Source of the DNA: Acidobacteriaceae bacterium
GTDB taxonomy: Bacteria > Acidobacteriota > Terriglobia > Terriglobales > Acidobacteriaceae
NCBI GenBank assembly: GCA_003151435.1
Contig: PLXP01000098.1
Span: 1 to 44,116, forward strand
Length of the DNA: 44,116 nt
Direction: 5' to 3'
Shown: piece after piece, positions 8,860 through 16,903 of the stretch
Numbering within the stretch: the first letter of the stretch is position 1
How the letters are laid out: every line of letters starts with the position of its first letter
Made by a program: the position numbers and the translations under genes
The notes under the pieces: model-generated
The model's database searches: none
What the model saw: the letters and a program-made list of their open reading frames with translations, nothing else
Told to the model about the DNA's origin: nothing

Positions 8860-11586
8860 TTACCCCTTCTCGTGCGATGCAGGTCCGCTTCTCACCACAA
8901 AATACGGCTGGTTCGTGAGGTCCGGTGCAAAGCCGGGATACAAAACGGTTTCTCCGGTTCTGTTGCTGACTTCGAAGTAATACTCAAGCGGAAACAAAGT
9001 GCGCGTATATGACGCCGGGATACTTGCGGCATAGTGCGAGTTCTGCCACTCCATTGCCATCGTGACATAGTTCTCTGCCTGGTCGATATTGCGATAATGC
9101 AGGCGTACCCGTTCGGCATCCTGAGGTGCTGAGAGCGTCAGCGAAAGAGCCTCACCGCGTGTGAAGCGGGATGGCGCTGCATGATTCATAGTAAAGGCGG
9201 CGCGGTGTGGTCGTCCCAATACCATCTTCACTGCCGCCGCGACATTACTGGTGGGGCCCGCAGTTGTGACAGCGTTCAAGATCGCTGATAAGGCTGCGAT
9301 GTCTTTGTCGATTGACGGAAGTCGGTCCAGCCAGTGTCCTCGAAGGTATGGCTGCTCGCCCATCGTGATATCGGCCATATATATGCCCTTGCTGACATCC
9401 GCCAGCGCCGCCCAAGCCGCCCGCGCTCTTTTATATTGTTCAATTGATGCTTCTAGTGCCACTCGCTCTTTGGTGACTTCATATAAGTGAAAAAGCACCC
9501 CGCTCCGGAACTTTGCGCCAAAGAATTCGCCGAGTCCTGCCTGAATCTCAATATCCACTTTTGTGCGCCGGTAGGCCGCGTTACCGCTGCCGGTTGTGGA
9601 TGCTTCAGCCCGCGCCAGCGCTTTGCGACCCATCGCAGCAAAGTCCTCGATCCACTGCGCAACCTCCACCGGGCTGTATTTACCACTGAACTTGCCTTCC
9701 AGTAACTCTTCGGCATACTCATTCATGGAAAGAAACAGCTCGGGATCGAACGAACTTGAATTGCCGAATACGCGCGGCTCCTGTGAGTCGCCATACGGCC
9801 CAAAGTGCTCCGCGTCCACCATCGATTGGTTATAGTAAAGTTCCGGACAATACATATTGTTGCCGGCTGATGGAGCATGCGCGGAGGTGACCACAGGCAG
9901 AATGCGGCTAACATTCGCCAGTGCCGTTTCCATCTCTATTGCCCCGGGGCCGAATTCCCGTCGCAGCCATCGCCGCCAAACTTCCGGCTTTGTCCCCGGG
10001 TTGTACAGCATGCGACCCCAAATGCGCGTAGAAAACTCGAATTTCTGCCAATCCCAGCGTGGGTCATAGGTGGCATCTGCATACCCACACCGACTGCCCG
10101 CATGGCCCGAGCCGCGACGGCCTTTGAACGAAAGTGGCTCCATGATCTCCACTCCGTTGCTCCCACAGAAGCGGAAGGCTCTTGAGTATGCAGCGGCGAA
10201 CAATGGATCACCCCATTGCAAAATCCGCTGCGTTCCGGGCCAGATACGGTGAACGACACTCCACCCGCGATCCTCTTGAAACAGGTCGCCATAACCATAC
10301 CGAAGAAAGCTGCGCGTACCTTCGCTCAGCGCCATCAAGCCGCCTTTATCCTCCGACTTCGGCTTCTCCAACTTGCGGATATCGGCCTGGTGATACGGCA
10401 TTCCCATGTGCTCGCCCCAGAACTTTGGTGACATCGCAACAGGCTGATTTGTACCGAGCGCAATCTCAGTCATCTGCCGGCTCATGCCTTTGGGGTGCAT
10501 ATCAATCAACACCCGCCTTCCGCAGGTTGCCACACCGTCAAACACCGTCTTCCAGAAATCAAAGCTGCCTTCCTGCACGCCGCTCTCGCCATGAATGCGG
10601 AATGTTAGCCCATGGATGTTCGGCACCTCCTGCAGAAGTAATTTCACCGCATCGCGGCAGTAAGGCCCATGTGTGCTCTTGTCCAGTCCGCCAATTGTGT
10701 AGTTCGCATCAGGGCTGTCGATCCATTCGTACCCGTGCATCCACATGCCGAGATGGAATTCCAGTCCGCGCATCACACACTGCTCGCTGATGTACTTCAG
10801 CGTCTCCAGATTGCGATCACGTTCCTCGTCCGGCAACTGGGGCACTCGCACGTTATAGCCGGGCACCTTTAGCAGAAAGGGATAGGTAAAGAGGAAGTAT
10901 GCATCCGTAACCCTGCGGATAAAATCGTAGCCGATGCCAAAAGCCAGATTGAAGCGGTTGAATCGCTGTGTCACCAGCATGTCGAAATACTGGGGCCACA
11001 TGGCGCGGTCGTTGTACCAGGGAACGTCTTCAACGTTGCTGCAGAACAGCCGAGTTACGCTTCGCACTTCGTTCGCTGGTTGCTCAGTTGTTGACTCGAC
11101 CCCCTTTAGTGCCGCCATAGGATCGGTCGCGTTTTGTACCAGATCAACCAACTCGGTCAATGCGTATACGAGTCCACGGGAATCGTGGCCGCATGCCAGC
11201 AAGGCTGGCTTTCCCCCATGACCCACGATCACAAGTCCTAAGGCTTCAGGCGTCGCCGCCACTGAGGCCCCTGCGTCCTGCAACATCCGCTTCGCCGTCA
11301 CACTTTCCGTACCTGCAACCGCAATGCAGAAGCTTTCCTCGCTGGTGACTTGCAGCCTCGATGGCCGTGTCACTGCAATGCCGCGTTCCGTGAGTACTTG
11401 CGCCAGTTTGTCTACGGCCCACGTCGCCGGTTTCGATACGGCCACATCATCCGCCGGATCGACTACGAGTGAGACCTCGGGCGTACGCTCGCTTAATGCA
11501 GTCGAATTGACACTCACGGCCGCGGCGGCACCTCCAATCACTTTCATGAACCGGCGCCGATTCCACCTCAATTCCGGTATTGGCAT
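8860..11586 (-). CDS. Tat-exported glycoside-hydrolase-like protein (GH20/GH67-type layout)
   Basis: The 908-residue product starts at 11586 (AGAGGA 4-5 nt upstream) and begins with a twin-arginine signal (NRRRFMKVIGG, then an Ala-rich h-region), so it is exported folded. Residues about 40-170 look like the small alpha/beta N-domain of GH20/GH67 enzymes (VDPADDVAVSKPATWAVDKLAQVL; GHGGKPALLACGHDSRGLVYAL). A barrel-like middle follows (RFNRFNLAFGIGYDFI, LEFHLGMWMHGYEW, LTFRIHGESGV, VLIDMHPKG, SPKFWGEHMGMPYHQ), then a helical region and a C-terminal beta domain. Candidate acids are in HGESG and the GEHMG segment. The probable role is periplasmic cleavage of acidic or N-acetylated plant or fungal glycans; I do not recognise the exact family, and a noncatalytic role is possible. 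Confidence 0.65.
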   Translation of the reverse strand: MPIPELRWNRRRFMKVIGGAAAAVSVNSTALSERTPEVSLVVDPADDVAVSKPATWAVDKLAQVLTERGIAVTRPSRLQVTSEESFCIAVAGTESVTAKRMLQDAGASVAATPEALGLVIVGHGGKPALLACGHDSRGLVYALTELVDLVQNATDPMAALKGVESTTEQPANEVRSVTRLFCSNVEDVPWYNDRAMWPQYFDMLVTQRFNRFNLAFGIGYDFIRRVTDAYFLFTYPFLLKVPGYNVRVPQLPDEERDRNLETLKYISEQCVMRGLEFHLGMWMHGYEWIDSPDANYTIGGLDKSTHGPYCRDAVKLLLQEVPNIHGLTFRIHGESGVQEGSFDFWKTVFDGVATCGRRVLIDMHPKGMSRQMTEIALGTNQPVAMSPKFWGEHMGMPYHQADIRKLEKPKSEDKGGLMALSEGTRSFLRYGYGDLFQEDRGWSVVHRIWPGTQRILQWGDPLFAAAYSRAFRFCGSNGVEIMEPLSFKGRRGSGHAGSRCGYADATYDPRWDWQKFEFSTRIWGRMLYNPGTKPEVWRRWLRREFGPGAIEMETALANVSRILPVVTSAHAPSAGNNMYCPELYYNQSMVDAEHFGPYGDSQEPRVFGNSSSFDPELFLSMNEYAEELLEGKFSGKYSPVEVAQWIEDFAAMGRKALARAEASTTGSGNAAYRRTKVDIEIQAGLGEFFGAKFRSGVLFHLYEVTKERVALEASIEQYKRARAAWAALADVSKGIYMADITMGEQPYLRGHWLDRLPSIDKDIAALSAILNAVTTAGPTSNVAAAVKMVLGRPHRAAFTMNHAAPSRFTRGEALSLTLSAPQDAERVRLHYRNIDQAENYVTMAMEWQNSHYAASIPASYTRTLFPLEYYFEVSNRTGETVLYPGFAPDLTNQPYFVVRSGPASHEKG

Positions 11587-11699
11587 AGCGTCCTCTTTGA
11601 TGACAAGCCGTTCGCAGGTTGCAATCCTTTCCCTATTCTCCTCCTTAAGCATCATCTTGCGACCGGTCTACGCGACCGAGTAGATCGTTTTTTCCAACG

Positions 11700-12032
11700 G
11701 TGGCTGAAGCGTTCGTATGCGGAGCACCGAGCCAACGTGAGGCGCTCAAGACCGTCCTCACCAGCCGCGCCGCCATCATCACTGGCGGCCCAGGCGTGGG
11801 CAAGACGACCCTGGTGAACTCAATCCTGCTGATCCTCCGTGCCAAGAAAGTGAAGTGTCTGCTTTGTGCCCCCGCCGGCAGGGCGGCCAAGCGGCTCACC
11901 GAGACCACCGGGCTTGAAGCGAAAACCATTCATCGCCTTCTGGAGGTCGATCCGGCCACTGGAAGGTTCCAGCGCAACGAGGACAAGCCGCTGGAATGTG
12001 ACTTGCTCATTGTCGATGAAACGTCGATGGTG
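11700..12032 (+). pseudogene. recD2: recD2 helicase fragment (Walker A to motif II)
   Basis: About 111 residues correspond to the first half of the RecD2/RecD-like helicase motor: [19 protein letters not shown] with Walker [10 protein letters not shown], motif Ia [34 protein letters not shown] and motif [12 protein letters not shown]. The protein normally has several hundred residues before this and about 300 after it. The 3' end is lost at about 12032, where the sequence turns into the antisense of a truncated relaxase. The GTG at 11700 is only the first possible start of the open frame, not a natural start. DNA unwinding activity is impossible without motifs III-VI. Confidence 0.85.
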
Positions 12033-12385
12033 TGGAAGTGCGCTCTGTCGTCGTGCGCGACGACCATATATTGATGGTCCTGGTAACCGAGTTCACGGAG
12101 AGTGTACAAAGCACAGACGGTCCATTGCTCCTTCGTCGGCATCTCTCCCGGTGGCCAGCAGAGTTCGTAATGGCATACCGGATCATCGCATTGCCGATTC
12201 TTTTCCGCTGTTGCCTGCATGACGTAGGCGGCAGTCTCGAAGTCCAACAGATTATTGGAAAGAAGAACGTCCCCTCTCAGAGAGGCTATGCCTGTCTCTG
12301 GATCGGGCTCAGTGGTCATGTATTGAGCGAGACGGCGAAAACTACTTCGGCCTGTACGCGTTCGTTTCGACACCTTTGCAATCAT
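12031..12385 (-). pseudogene. MOB_P-type relaxase, N-terminal fragment
   Basis: The minus-strand frame from ATG 12385 encodes 118 residues typical of the start of plasmid relaxases: MIAKVSKRTRTG, a candidate catalytic tyrosine in RRLAQYMT (Y22), GDVLLSNNLLD, ETAAYVMQATAEKN, DPVCHYELCWPPGE, and the beginning of the metal-binding motif III ([11 protein letters not shown], 108-118). The family sequence stops inside motif III at about 12031 and the frame continues into antisense recD2. The last His of the HxH pair and the rest of the nuclease domain are therefore lost and nicking is not expected. Its start codon overlaps the mobC stop (ATGA, 12382-12385), which shows translational coupling in the ancestral operon. 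Confidence 0.85.
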
Positions 12386-12717
12386 TCTTCCTCTATGTGG
12401 AGAGAAATGACGTTCTTCACCTGTTCTCGTATTGCAGCGAGCGTGATGTTCAACTCATGCCGCAGGTCGCTGTCATTGCCAAGAACTTTCAATTGTTCAA
12501 GGCAATGTTTTTGCAGACCACCGAGGCGATTCAGGTCCGAAATTGCATCCGTGTGTATTCTCGACCGCATGCGTATTCCCAATGCGGCGCGGCGAATGTA
12601 TTCACTGAGCGTGAGCGCCGCTCTGTTTGCTTGTACGACGAATGTTGCCTTTTCCTCGTCAGTGACACGAATGTCGATTCGTGAGGTGACGTTGCGTGCT
12701 CTTCTTGGTCTTGACAT
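12382..12717 (-). CDS. mobC: MobC-like relaxosome accessory protein
   Basis: The 111-residue product (start at 12717, with GGAG 8 nt upstream) has the pattern of bacterial mobilisation proteins of the MobC type: a basic start, a ribbon-helix-helix-like segment (RNVTSRIDIRVTDEEKATFVVQANRAALTLSEYIRRAALG, residues about 9-48) and a C-terminal helical region with NRLGGLQKHCLEQLKVLGND. MobC proteins bind oriT next to the nick site and help the relaxase open the DNA. It overlaps the relaxase fragment by 4 bp. The gene appears complete although its partner is destroyed. Confidence 0.8.
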   Translation of the reverse strand: MSRPRRARNVTSRIDIRVTDEEKATFVVQANRAALTLSEYIRRAALGIRMRSRIHTDAISDLNRLGGLQKHCLEQLKVLGNDSDLRHELNITLAAIREQVKNVISLHIEEE

Positions 12718-12773
12718 GCCATGTCTCCGAAATGATATGGGGTCTCGGGGCGCAGCCCTGAGCAAGATGCGCA

Positions 12774-12847
12774 ACCATTTCTCCGAGTAGCCGCAGGCGG
12801 ATTGGAGAAATGGTGGTGGACACGCGCAACCCCGCAGGGGTTCGTGT
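12774..12847. other. oriT: Candidate origin of transfer (oriT)
   Basis: Between mobC (leftward) and a divergent gene lie two strong inverted repeats. One is ACCATTTCTCC (12774-12784) with GGAGAAATGGT (12804-12814), 11 bp perfect, 19-bp spacer. The other is AACCCC GCA GGGGTT (12828-12842), extended by ACACG/CGTGT (12820-12824, 12843-12847) with a 3-nt bulge. Position upstream of mobC-relaxase, with a relaxase-recognition-type repeat followed by a second hairpin, is the classic layout of oriT. I see no match to the nick sequences of RP4 or RSF1010, so the nic position is not assigned. An alternative is operator sites for MobC autoregulation. Confidence 0.6.
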
Positions 12848-12945
12848 GGACAGCGCCTACCTTGCCATGCCTTCTACCCGATTTCCAAACGCTATCATCA
12901 TGCATATTTGACATCAAGTACAGCATTAGAATACCATGCTTGTGT

Positions 12946-13323
12946 ATGGAGAATGAAGATCGTCGCAGGGTGCAGGTGTTCTCGTCTCATGACCTTGAGG
13001 GGCTCCGTACATTCCTCAAGGAAAAGGCGAATGAACCCGTTCCGCAACCCGCTTCGTACATGATTGGCGGGGTTGTGCGGGCCGTATTCCCTGAACTGTG
13101 TGCGTTACGGAAAAGGGGATACACGCTCAGTATGCTGGTCCGAATCTTTGCGGAGAACGGCCTGAGAATCACCCCAACAGCGTTGTCGGGCTACATGAAA
13201 AAGCTGGATAGGGAGGCTGGTGGGGAGTCGGCAATCGGAGTTCGTAAAGGGACAACACAACTTTCGACATCTGGTTCGGAAGCGCGCAGACATTTGGCAA
13301 TGAAGCCGGACGTACCTCTGTAA
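12946..13323 (+). CDS. Mobilisation-locus accessory protein, HTH-like
   Basis: The 125-residue product (start at ATG 12946, MENEDRRRVQVF) has a central segment, GVVRAVFPELCALRKRGYTLSMLVRIFAENGLRITPTALSGYMKKL, that looks like the helix-turn-helix of small plasmid proteins encoded opposite mobC (a TraK/KfrA-like role is possible). The C-terminus is Ser/Thr/Arg-rich and probably disordered. It is divergent from mobC across the candidate oriT and leads toward xis and int. A TTGACA at 12908-12913 may be a -35 box, but the -10 is poor and no Shine-Dalgarno is seen. The frame is open further upstream to 12802 through the oriT repeats, which argues for the internal start. Confidence 0.6.
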   Translation: MENEDRRRVQVFSSHDLEGLRTFLKEKANEPVPQPASYMIGGVVRAVFPELCALRKRGYTLSMLVRIFAENGLRITPTALSGYMKKLDREAGGESAIGVRKGTTQLSTSGSEARRHLAMKPDVPL

Positions 13324-13336
13324 GAAAGAGCGATGT

Positions 13337-13528
13337 ATGGCGCGAGTGAGCTTTGTGGTGGGCAGTAATGGCGGCCTTGGTACTGTGCCCATCACATCTT
13401 TAACAAGGTTTGATAGCAATCGCAGGAAACCAGGTGGAGGAACTGCGTTCGTTTCTCCCTCAAGACACGACATAACCGTCCGCACACCCTCCGGCTTCCT
13501 GCGTTGCTGGAACGAGAAAACAGGCTGA
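13337..13528 (+). CDS. Small hypothetical ORF between accessory gene and xis
   Basis: 63 codons, product MARVSFVVGSNGGLG... with no family resemblance. It lies in the direction of, and one base before, the xis-like gene, and fills an otherwise empty gap, which is the only support. It could equally be noncoding leader sequence. Confidence 0.25.
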   Translation: MARVSFVVGSNGGLGTVPITSLTRFDSNRRKPGGGTAFVSPSRHDITVRTPSGFLRCWNEKTG

Positions 13529-13529
13529 C

Positions 13530-13736
13530 ATGGAAACCGAATGGCTAACCGCAAATGAGGCTGCCCAATACCTGAAGGTGAAGCCGCGCACGTTGCTCCA
13601 GTGGGTACGCGAAAGGAAGATCCCCGCACACCGGCTATCCGGCGTGCGGCGCTGTGTCTGGAGATTCCGAAGGCATGAGCTGGATGCTATCCTGTGTGCG
13701 TCATCCGCTGACCCTGCTGAGGGGAGGCAGCAATGA
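13530..13736 (+). CDS. Excisionase-type helix-turn-helix protein
   Basis: The 68-residue product METEWLTANEAAQYLKVKPR followed by TLLQWVRERKIPAHRLSG and WRFRRHELDAIL is the winged-HTH fold of the excisionase/AlpA/MerR-like family. It overlaps the integrase start by 4 bp (ATGA, 13733-13736), so the two are translated together. In integrative elements such proteins bend DNA at the att sites and bias the integrase toward excision. The length is normal for the family and the gene is intact. Confidence 0.85.
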   Translation: METEWLTANEAAQYLKVKPRTLLQWVRERKIPAHRLSGVRRCVWRFRRHELDAILCASSADPAEGRQQ

Positions 13737-14863
13737 GGGTCCAGCGACACGCAAGCGGGTCTGTGCGCTACGACAAACGGCGCAAGACCTGGAATTACCT
13801 CTGGTATGACGGCCCAACTCGCCGGTCAAAGCGAATTGGGACGAAGCAAGAATTTCCAACCAAGGCAGCCGCATGGCAGGAAGTCGAGAGCCGTAAAACC
13901 CAAGCGAAACCACGGGATGGAGACAAGGGAGACACGGTGCGTAGTGTGATTGCGCGGTATGAAGCGGAGCGAATGCCCTCACGTCAATCGACGGCGCGAG
14001 TGTATCGTTCGTTTCTCAACAATCACGTAATGCCGAAGTGGGGAGATACGCGGATTCAGGACGTACAGCCCCGCCCGGTTGAACTGTGGCTCCGTGAGTT
14101 GCCCTTATCGCCAAAGTCCAAGACGCACGTCCGTTCTCTCATGCACGGGCTTGTGGAGTTTGCGATGTGGGCCGGTATGTTGGACATCAGCCGCAATCCC
14201 GTCTCCCTCGTCCGCAATATCGGGGCAACGCGGAAGGTGAGGAAGGCTCGGAACCTTACAGCGGAGCAGTTCCACGCTCTGCTGAAAGAACTGCAAGAGC
14301 CGTTCGCAACTTTGGCCCTGCTCTCTGTGTGCTTGGGCCTCCGTATCAGTGAGGCGCTCGCACTCCGATGGGCTGACGTGGATTGGCTAGGCTCACGGCT
14401 GAGCGTCCGGCGCGGCATCGTAAATCAGATTGTGGGCGATGTGAAGACGCAAGGGTCCGCAAAGACATTCCATCTTGCGGGTGAATTGCTGGAGCGCCTG
14501 AAGTCCTGGAAACAGTCTTCCCAATTTTCGGGAGCTGAGGATTGGGTCTTTGCCAGCCCGTTCAAACTCGGGCGACTTCCTTACTCCTACACCGGCACAC
14601 GGCAAGAGCTGGAGCGGGCATCGAAGGCCGCTGGAATAGGGCACATCAGTTCGCACGCTTTCCGGCACACCTACCGCTCTTGGCTGGACGCTGTGAAGAC
14701 TCCGATTGCCGTGCAACAGAAGATGATGCGGCACACGGACATCCGAACGACCATGAACATTTACGGGGATGTGGTCACGGATGAGATGAGCACGGCGGGC
14801 TTGAGGGTGGCCGAGCTTGCATTCCAGAGCAACGGAGCGCAAGCAGAGCGCGAATCTAGCTAA
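13733..14863 (+). CDS. int: Tyrosine site-specific integrase
   Basis: The 376-residue protein has an N-terminal arm-binding region (RYDKRRKTWNYLWYDG), a SAM-like core-binding domain (about 68-155) and a catalytic domain with R204 in LGLRISEALALRW, H308 and R311 in HAFRHTY, H334 in MMRHTD and the nucleophile Y344 in NIYGD, all in normal spacing. It should be active. It catalyses integration and excision of the mobile element. The gene ends 13 bp from the encoded CCA end of tRNA-Lys, the arrangement of an integrase bordering its own attachment site. Confidence 0.95.
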   Translation: MRVQRHASGSVRYDKRRKTWNYLWYDGPTRRSKRIGTKQEFPTKAAAWQEVESRKTQAKPRDGDKGDTVRSVIARYEAERMPSRQSTARVYRSFLNNHVMPKWGDTRIQDVQPRPVELWLRELPLSPKSKTHVRSLMHGLVEFAMWAGMLDISRNPVSLVRNIGATRKVRKARNLTAEQFHALLKELQEPFATLALLSVCLGLRISEALALRWADVDWLGSRLSVRRGIVNQIVGDVKTQGSAKTFHLAGELLERLKSWKQSSQFSGAEDWVFASPFKLGRLPYSYTGTRQELERASKAAGIGHISSHAFRHTYRSWLDAVKTPIAVQQKMMRHTDIRTTMNIYGDVVTDEMSTAGLRVAELAFQSNGAQAERESS

Positions 14864-14876
14864 GATATTGATTCTA

Positions 14877-14952
14877 TGGTGGACGCGGTAGGAATCGAAC
14901 CTACAACCTGTCGGTTAAGAGCCGAATGCTCTGCCAGTTGAGCTACGCGTCC
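14877..14952 (-). tRNA. tRNA-Lys (anticodon CTT)
   Basis: The minus strand folds as a complete cloverleaf: acceptor GGACGCG/CGCGTCC, D stem GCTC/GAGC, anticodon loop CTCTTAA with CTT (plus-strand 14917-14919), T stem GTAGG/CCTAC with TTCGATT loop, discriminator A and an encoded CCA (14877-14879). The first pair of the anticodon stem is a U27-C43 mismatch; the other four pairs are good. The 3' end faces the integrase gene, so the 3' half of this tRNA gene is the probable attB of the element to its left. Confidence 0.95.
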
Positions 14953-15097
14953 AGATGACTTGATGAGCCGTAAGGCGGGCGCCTTGGTCGACGGCGTAAA
15001 CACGCAGAAAACTCCTGCGGCCACTTGAAAAATATAGCACAGTCAGAACGGATTCCAAAGCCTGCCAGGGATGGGCGGAGAGAACCTAAGAGAGTGG

Positions 15098-16798
15098 CTA
15101 GAACGAGAAGGCGACGCCGGCGCTGACGCTGCGCCGATCCTGAGCGAACATGAGGATGGAGCCGTCACTCAGTACGAATGGCCGGTAGCCCTCGGCCAGC
15201 AGGTTGCGCACGTCGACCATGGCGTCTACGTGTTTTGCGCCCTCACGATGCCCGCAGACGGGCTGGCGCAGGTGAACATTAAAGAAGGGCTCAGCGGCAT
15301 CCATGGCGAACGGCGCCACGCGCGTGACCGTTTCCTCCGGCTGCCACCGGTAGCTTGCCCGCCAGCGGGTTCCGGTGCCGTCCAGGGTGCCGGAGAGCGA
15401 CAGCGAGTAGGTCTGGGTGCGGCGAGGGCGTGCAAGGGCAAGCACCTGGCTCAGCGGCATGGCGCGCATCTGCGTGGTGCGCTGCATGACAAGCGCGTCG
15501 CCGTTGGCGTAGCTGATGCGGATATCGTTTCCGGCGGGGAGGCTGTGGTCCACGGTGGCGACCATGCCGGCGGTGGAGAAGCGTGGGCCGGCGGCGCGCA
15601 TCAGACCGCTGGCACGGTCAAAGAGTGCGTTTCCTGAAAGCTGGGCATTGCCTCCCGCGGCCAAGTGGCTCATGGCCTCAAGGACGGGATTGCTGAGGCT
15701 GTCGGCATAGAGCAGAACCGCCATTCCGGAGGCATCGGTCTTGTGCTGCCAGCCGATCTCCTGATGCAGACCGTGCTCGACGGCCAGTTTACCGTCGCGG
15801 AGGGAGACCGCGGGGAGCCATGCTGCAGCTTGCGATTCGCCTTCAGGCCGGATGTCCGGTACGGAAGTCGCCATTCGATAGCTGAGGGTGGAATCGCCCT
15901 TGCGCCAGCCCACGGTGACGAAGGGAAGAGCGGCGGCCACGGTGTTCGACGAGCCCTGGGCGAAGCGCGCGATCACTTGTTCGGCACCGGCTTCCGCCTG
16001 GAATTCGTCTCCGAAGTTCATGGTTTCAGAACTGCTCATGCTGGCTTCGTCCAACCCCAGGGAGCCGGCGCCTTCGATCTCGGGATGGACAGCGACAGCG
16101 GCAACCGATTGTACGGAGCCGGCAAACCCAAGTTCCTGGCGGAAGCCCAGCATGGACTCCATGCCGGCATCGGTGCCGGGCTCAAACTCGACGCGTGCCA
16201 GCAGTTCGCGGCTGTCGGAGGGGGTTTCTTCGACTACGGCAGAGATTCGCTCGCCATATTCGCCGAATGTGCCGTCGTGGCCCGTGGCGATCAGGCGCGC
16301 TTTCAGCCTGGGCGTGGAACCCTTTCCCTCGGATACCACCACCAGTGGCCCATCCTCAAGCCAGCGCAGCAATGGGCGATTGGCGGCCGAACGCAGGGTC
16401 CAGGCCCAATCGTCCTTTTGGGCGTTGCCGGCGCGCGGCTCGGCCGGCAGCCACTGCATCACTTCATAGAGGGTGTTAAGCGTGAGGTTGACGACGGTGG
16501 CGGCGCGGACCCGCACGTTTTCACGCAACGATGGCAGGAACGAAGTGCCCATGGCCTTGACGGCGTAATGGCCGGGCATGACGGCGGAGAAGGCGAAGCT
16601 GCCCTTGGAGTTGGTGTAGACGCTGGCGATGACGGTCAGGTCGGGCCGGAGCAACTGGACGACGGTGCCGATCTGCGGCACTCCGGCGGAATCGCGCACC
16701 AAGCCGGATACCGATGCCGCGGTGGCTCCGTGGAGCGGAGCTGTCCCCAGGGTTATCAGCACGGCAAACAACGCGAAATGGAGCCTGCGCATAATCAC
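15098..16798 (-). CDS. Secreted protein with CarboxypepD_reg-like domain and barrel-like C-terminus
   Basis: The 566-residue product has a signal peptide (about 1-28, LFAVLITLGTAPLHGATA), then a carboxypeptidase-regulatory-like Ig domain at about 29-105 (ASVSGLVRDSAGVPQIGTVV, GSFAFSAVMPGHYAVKAMG). The rest is rich in alternating aromatic/polar strands, with SYRMATSVPDIRP, YSLSLSGTLDGTGTRWRASY and an aromatic last residue (VSAGVAFSF), as in outer-membrane barrels. There is no TonB plug, so it is not an ordinary TonB receptor. It may be an outer-membrane protein of the acidobacterial CarboxypepD_reg group; function unknown. It is co-directional with the GWxTD gene, 105 bp downstream of it. Confidence 0.65.
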   Translation of the reverse strand: MIMRRLHFALFAVLITLGTAPLHGATAASVSGLVRDSAGVPQIGTVVQLLRPDLTVIASVYTNSKGSFAFSAVMPGHYAVKAMGTSFLPSLRENVRVRAATVVNLTLNTLYEVMQWLPAEPRAGNAQKDDWAWTLRSAANRPLLRWLEDGPLVVVSEGKGSTPRLKARLIATGHDGTFGEYGERISAVVEETPSDSRELLARVEFEPGTDAGMESMLGFRQELGFAGSVQSVAAVAVHPEIEGAGSLGLDEASMSSSETMNFGDEFQAEAGAEQVIARFAQGSSNTVAAALPFVTVGWRKGDSTLSYRMATSVPDIRPEGESQAAAWLPAVSLRDGKLAVEHGLHQEIGWQHKTDASGMAVLLYADSLSNPVLEAMSHLAAGGNAQLSGNALFDRASGLMRAAGPRFSTAGMVATVDHSLPAGNDIRISYANGDALVMQRTTQMRAMPLSQVLALARPRRTQTYSLSLSGTLDGTGTRWRASYRWQPEETVTRVAPFAMDAAEPFFNVHLRQPVCGHREGAKHVDAMVDVRNLLAEGYRPFVLSDGSILMFAQDRRSVSAGVAFSF

Positions 16799-16903
16799 TG
16801 ATTTTGGTGACCTGGCGGCATCCCTGGCGAATTTGATTTCAAAACATCTCCCGCGGGTTCCCTGATCTTAAGTCCGGTAACCCGTTCTGCGGGACGATAC
16901 ATA

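Noticed and set aside
8513..8980. 155-codon plus-strand open frame across the kinase promoter
   Set aside because: It overlaps both neighbouring genes antisense, with no start signal and no protein pattern.
15665..16801. Plus-strand open frame antisense to the CarboxypepD_reg gene
   Set aside because: Gly/Ala/His-rich product typical of an antisense frame in GC-rich DNA; no start signal.
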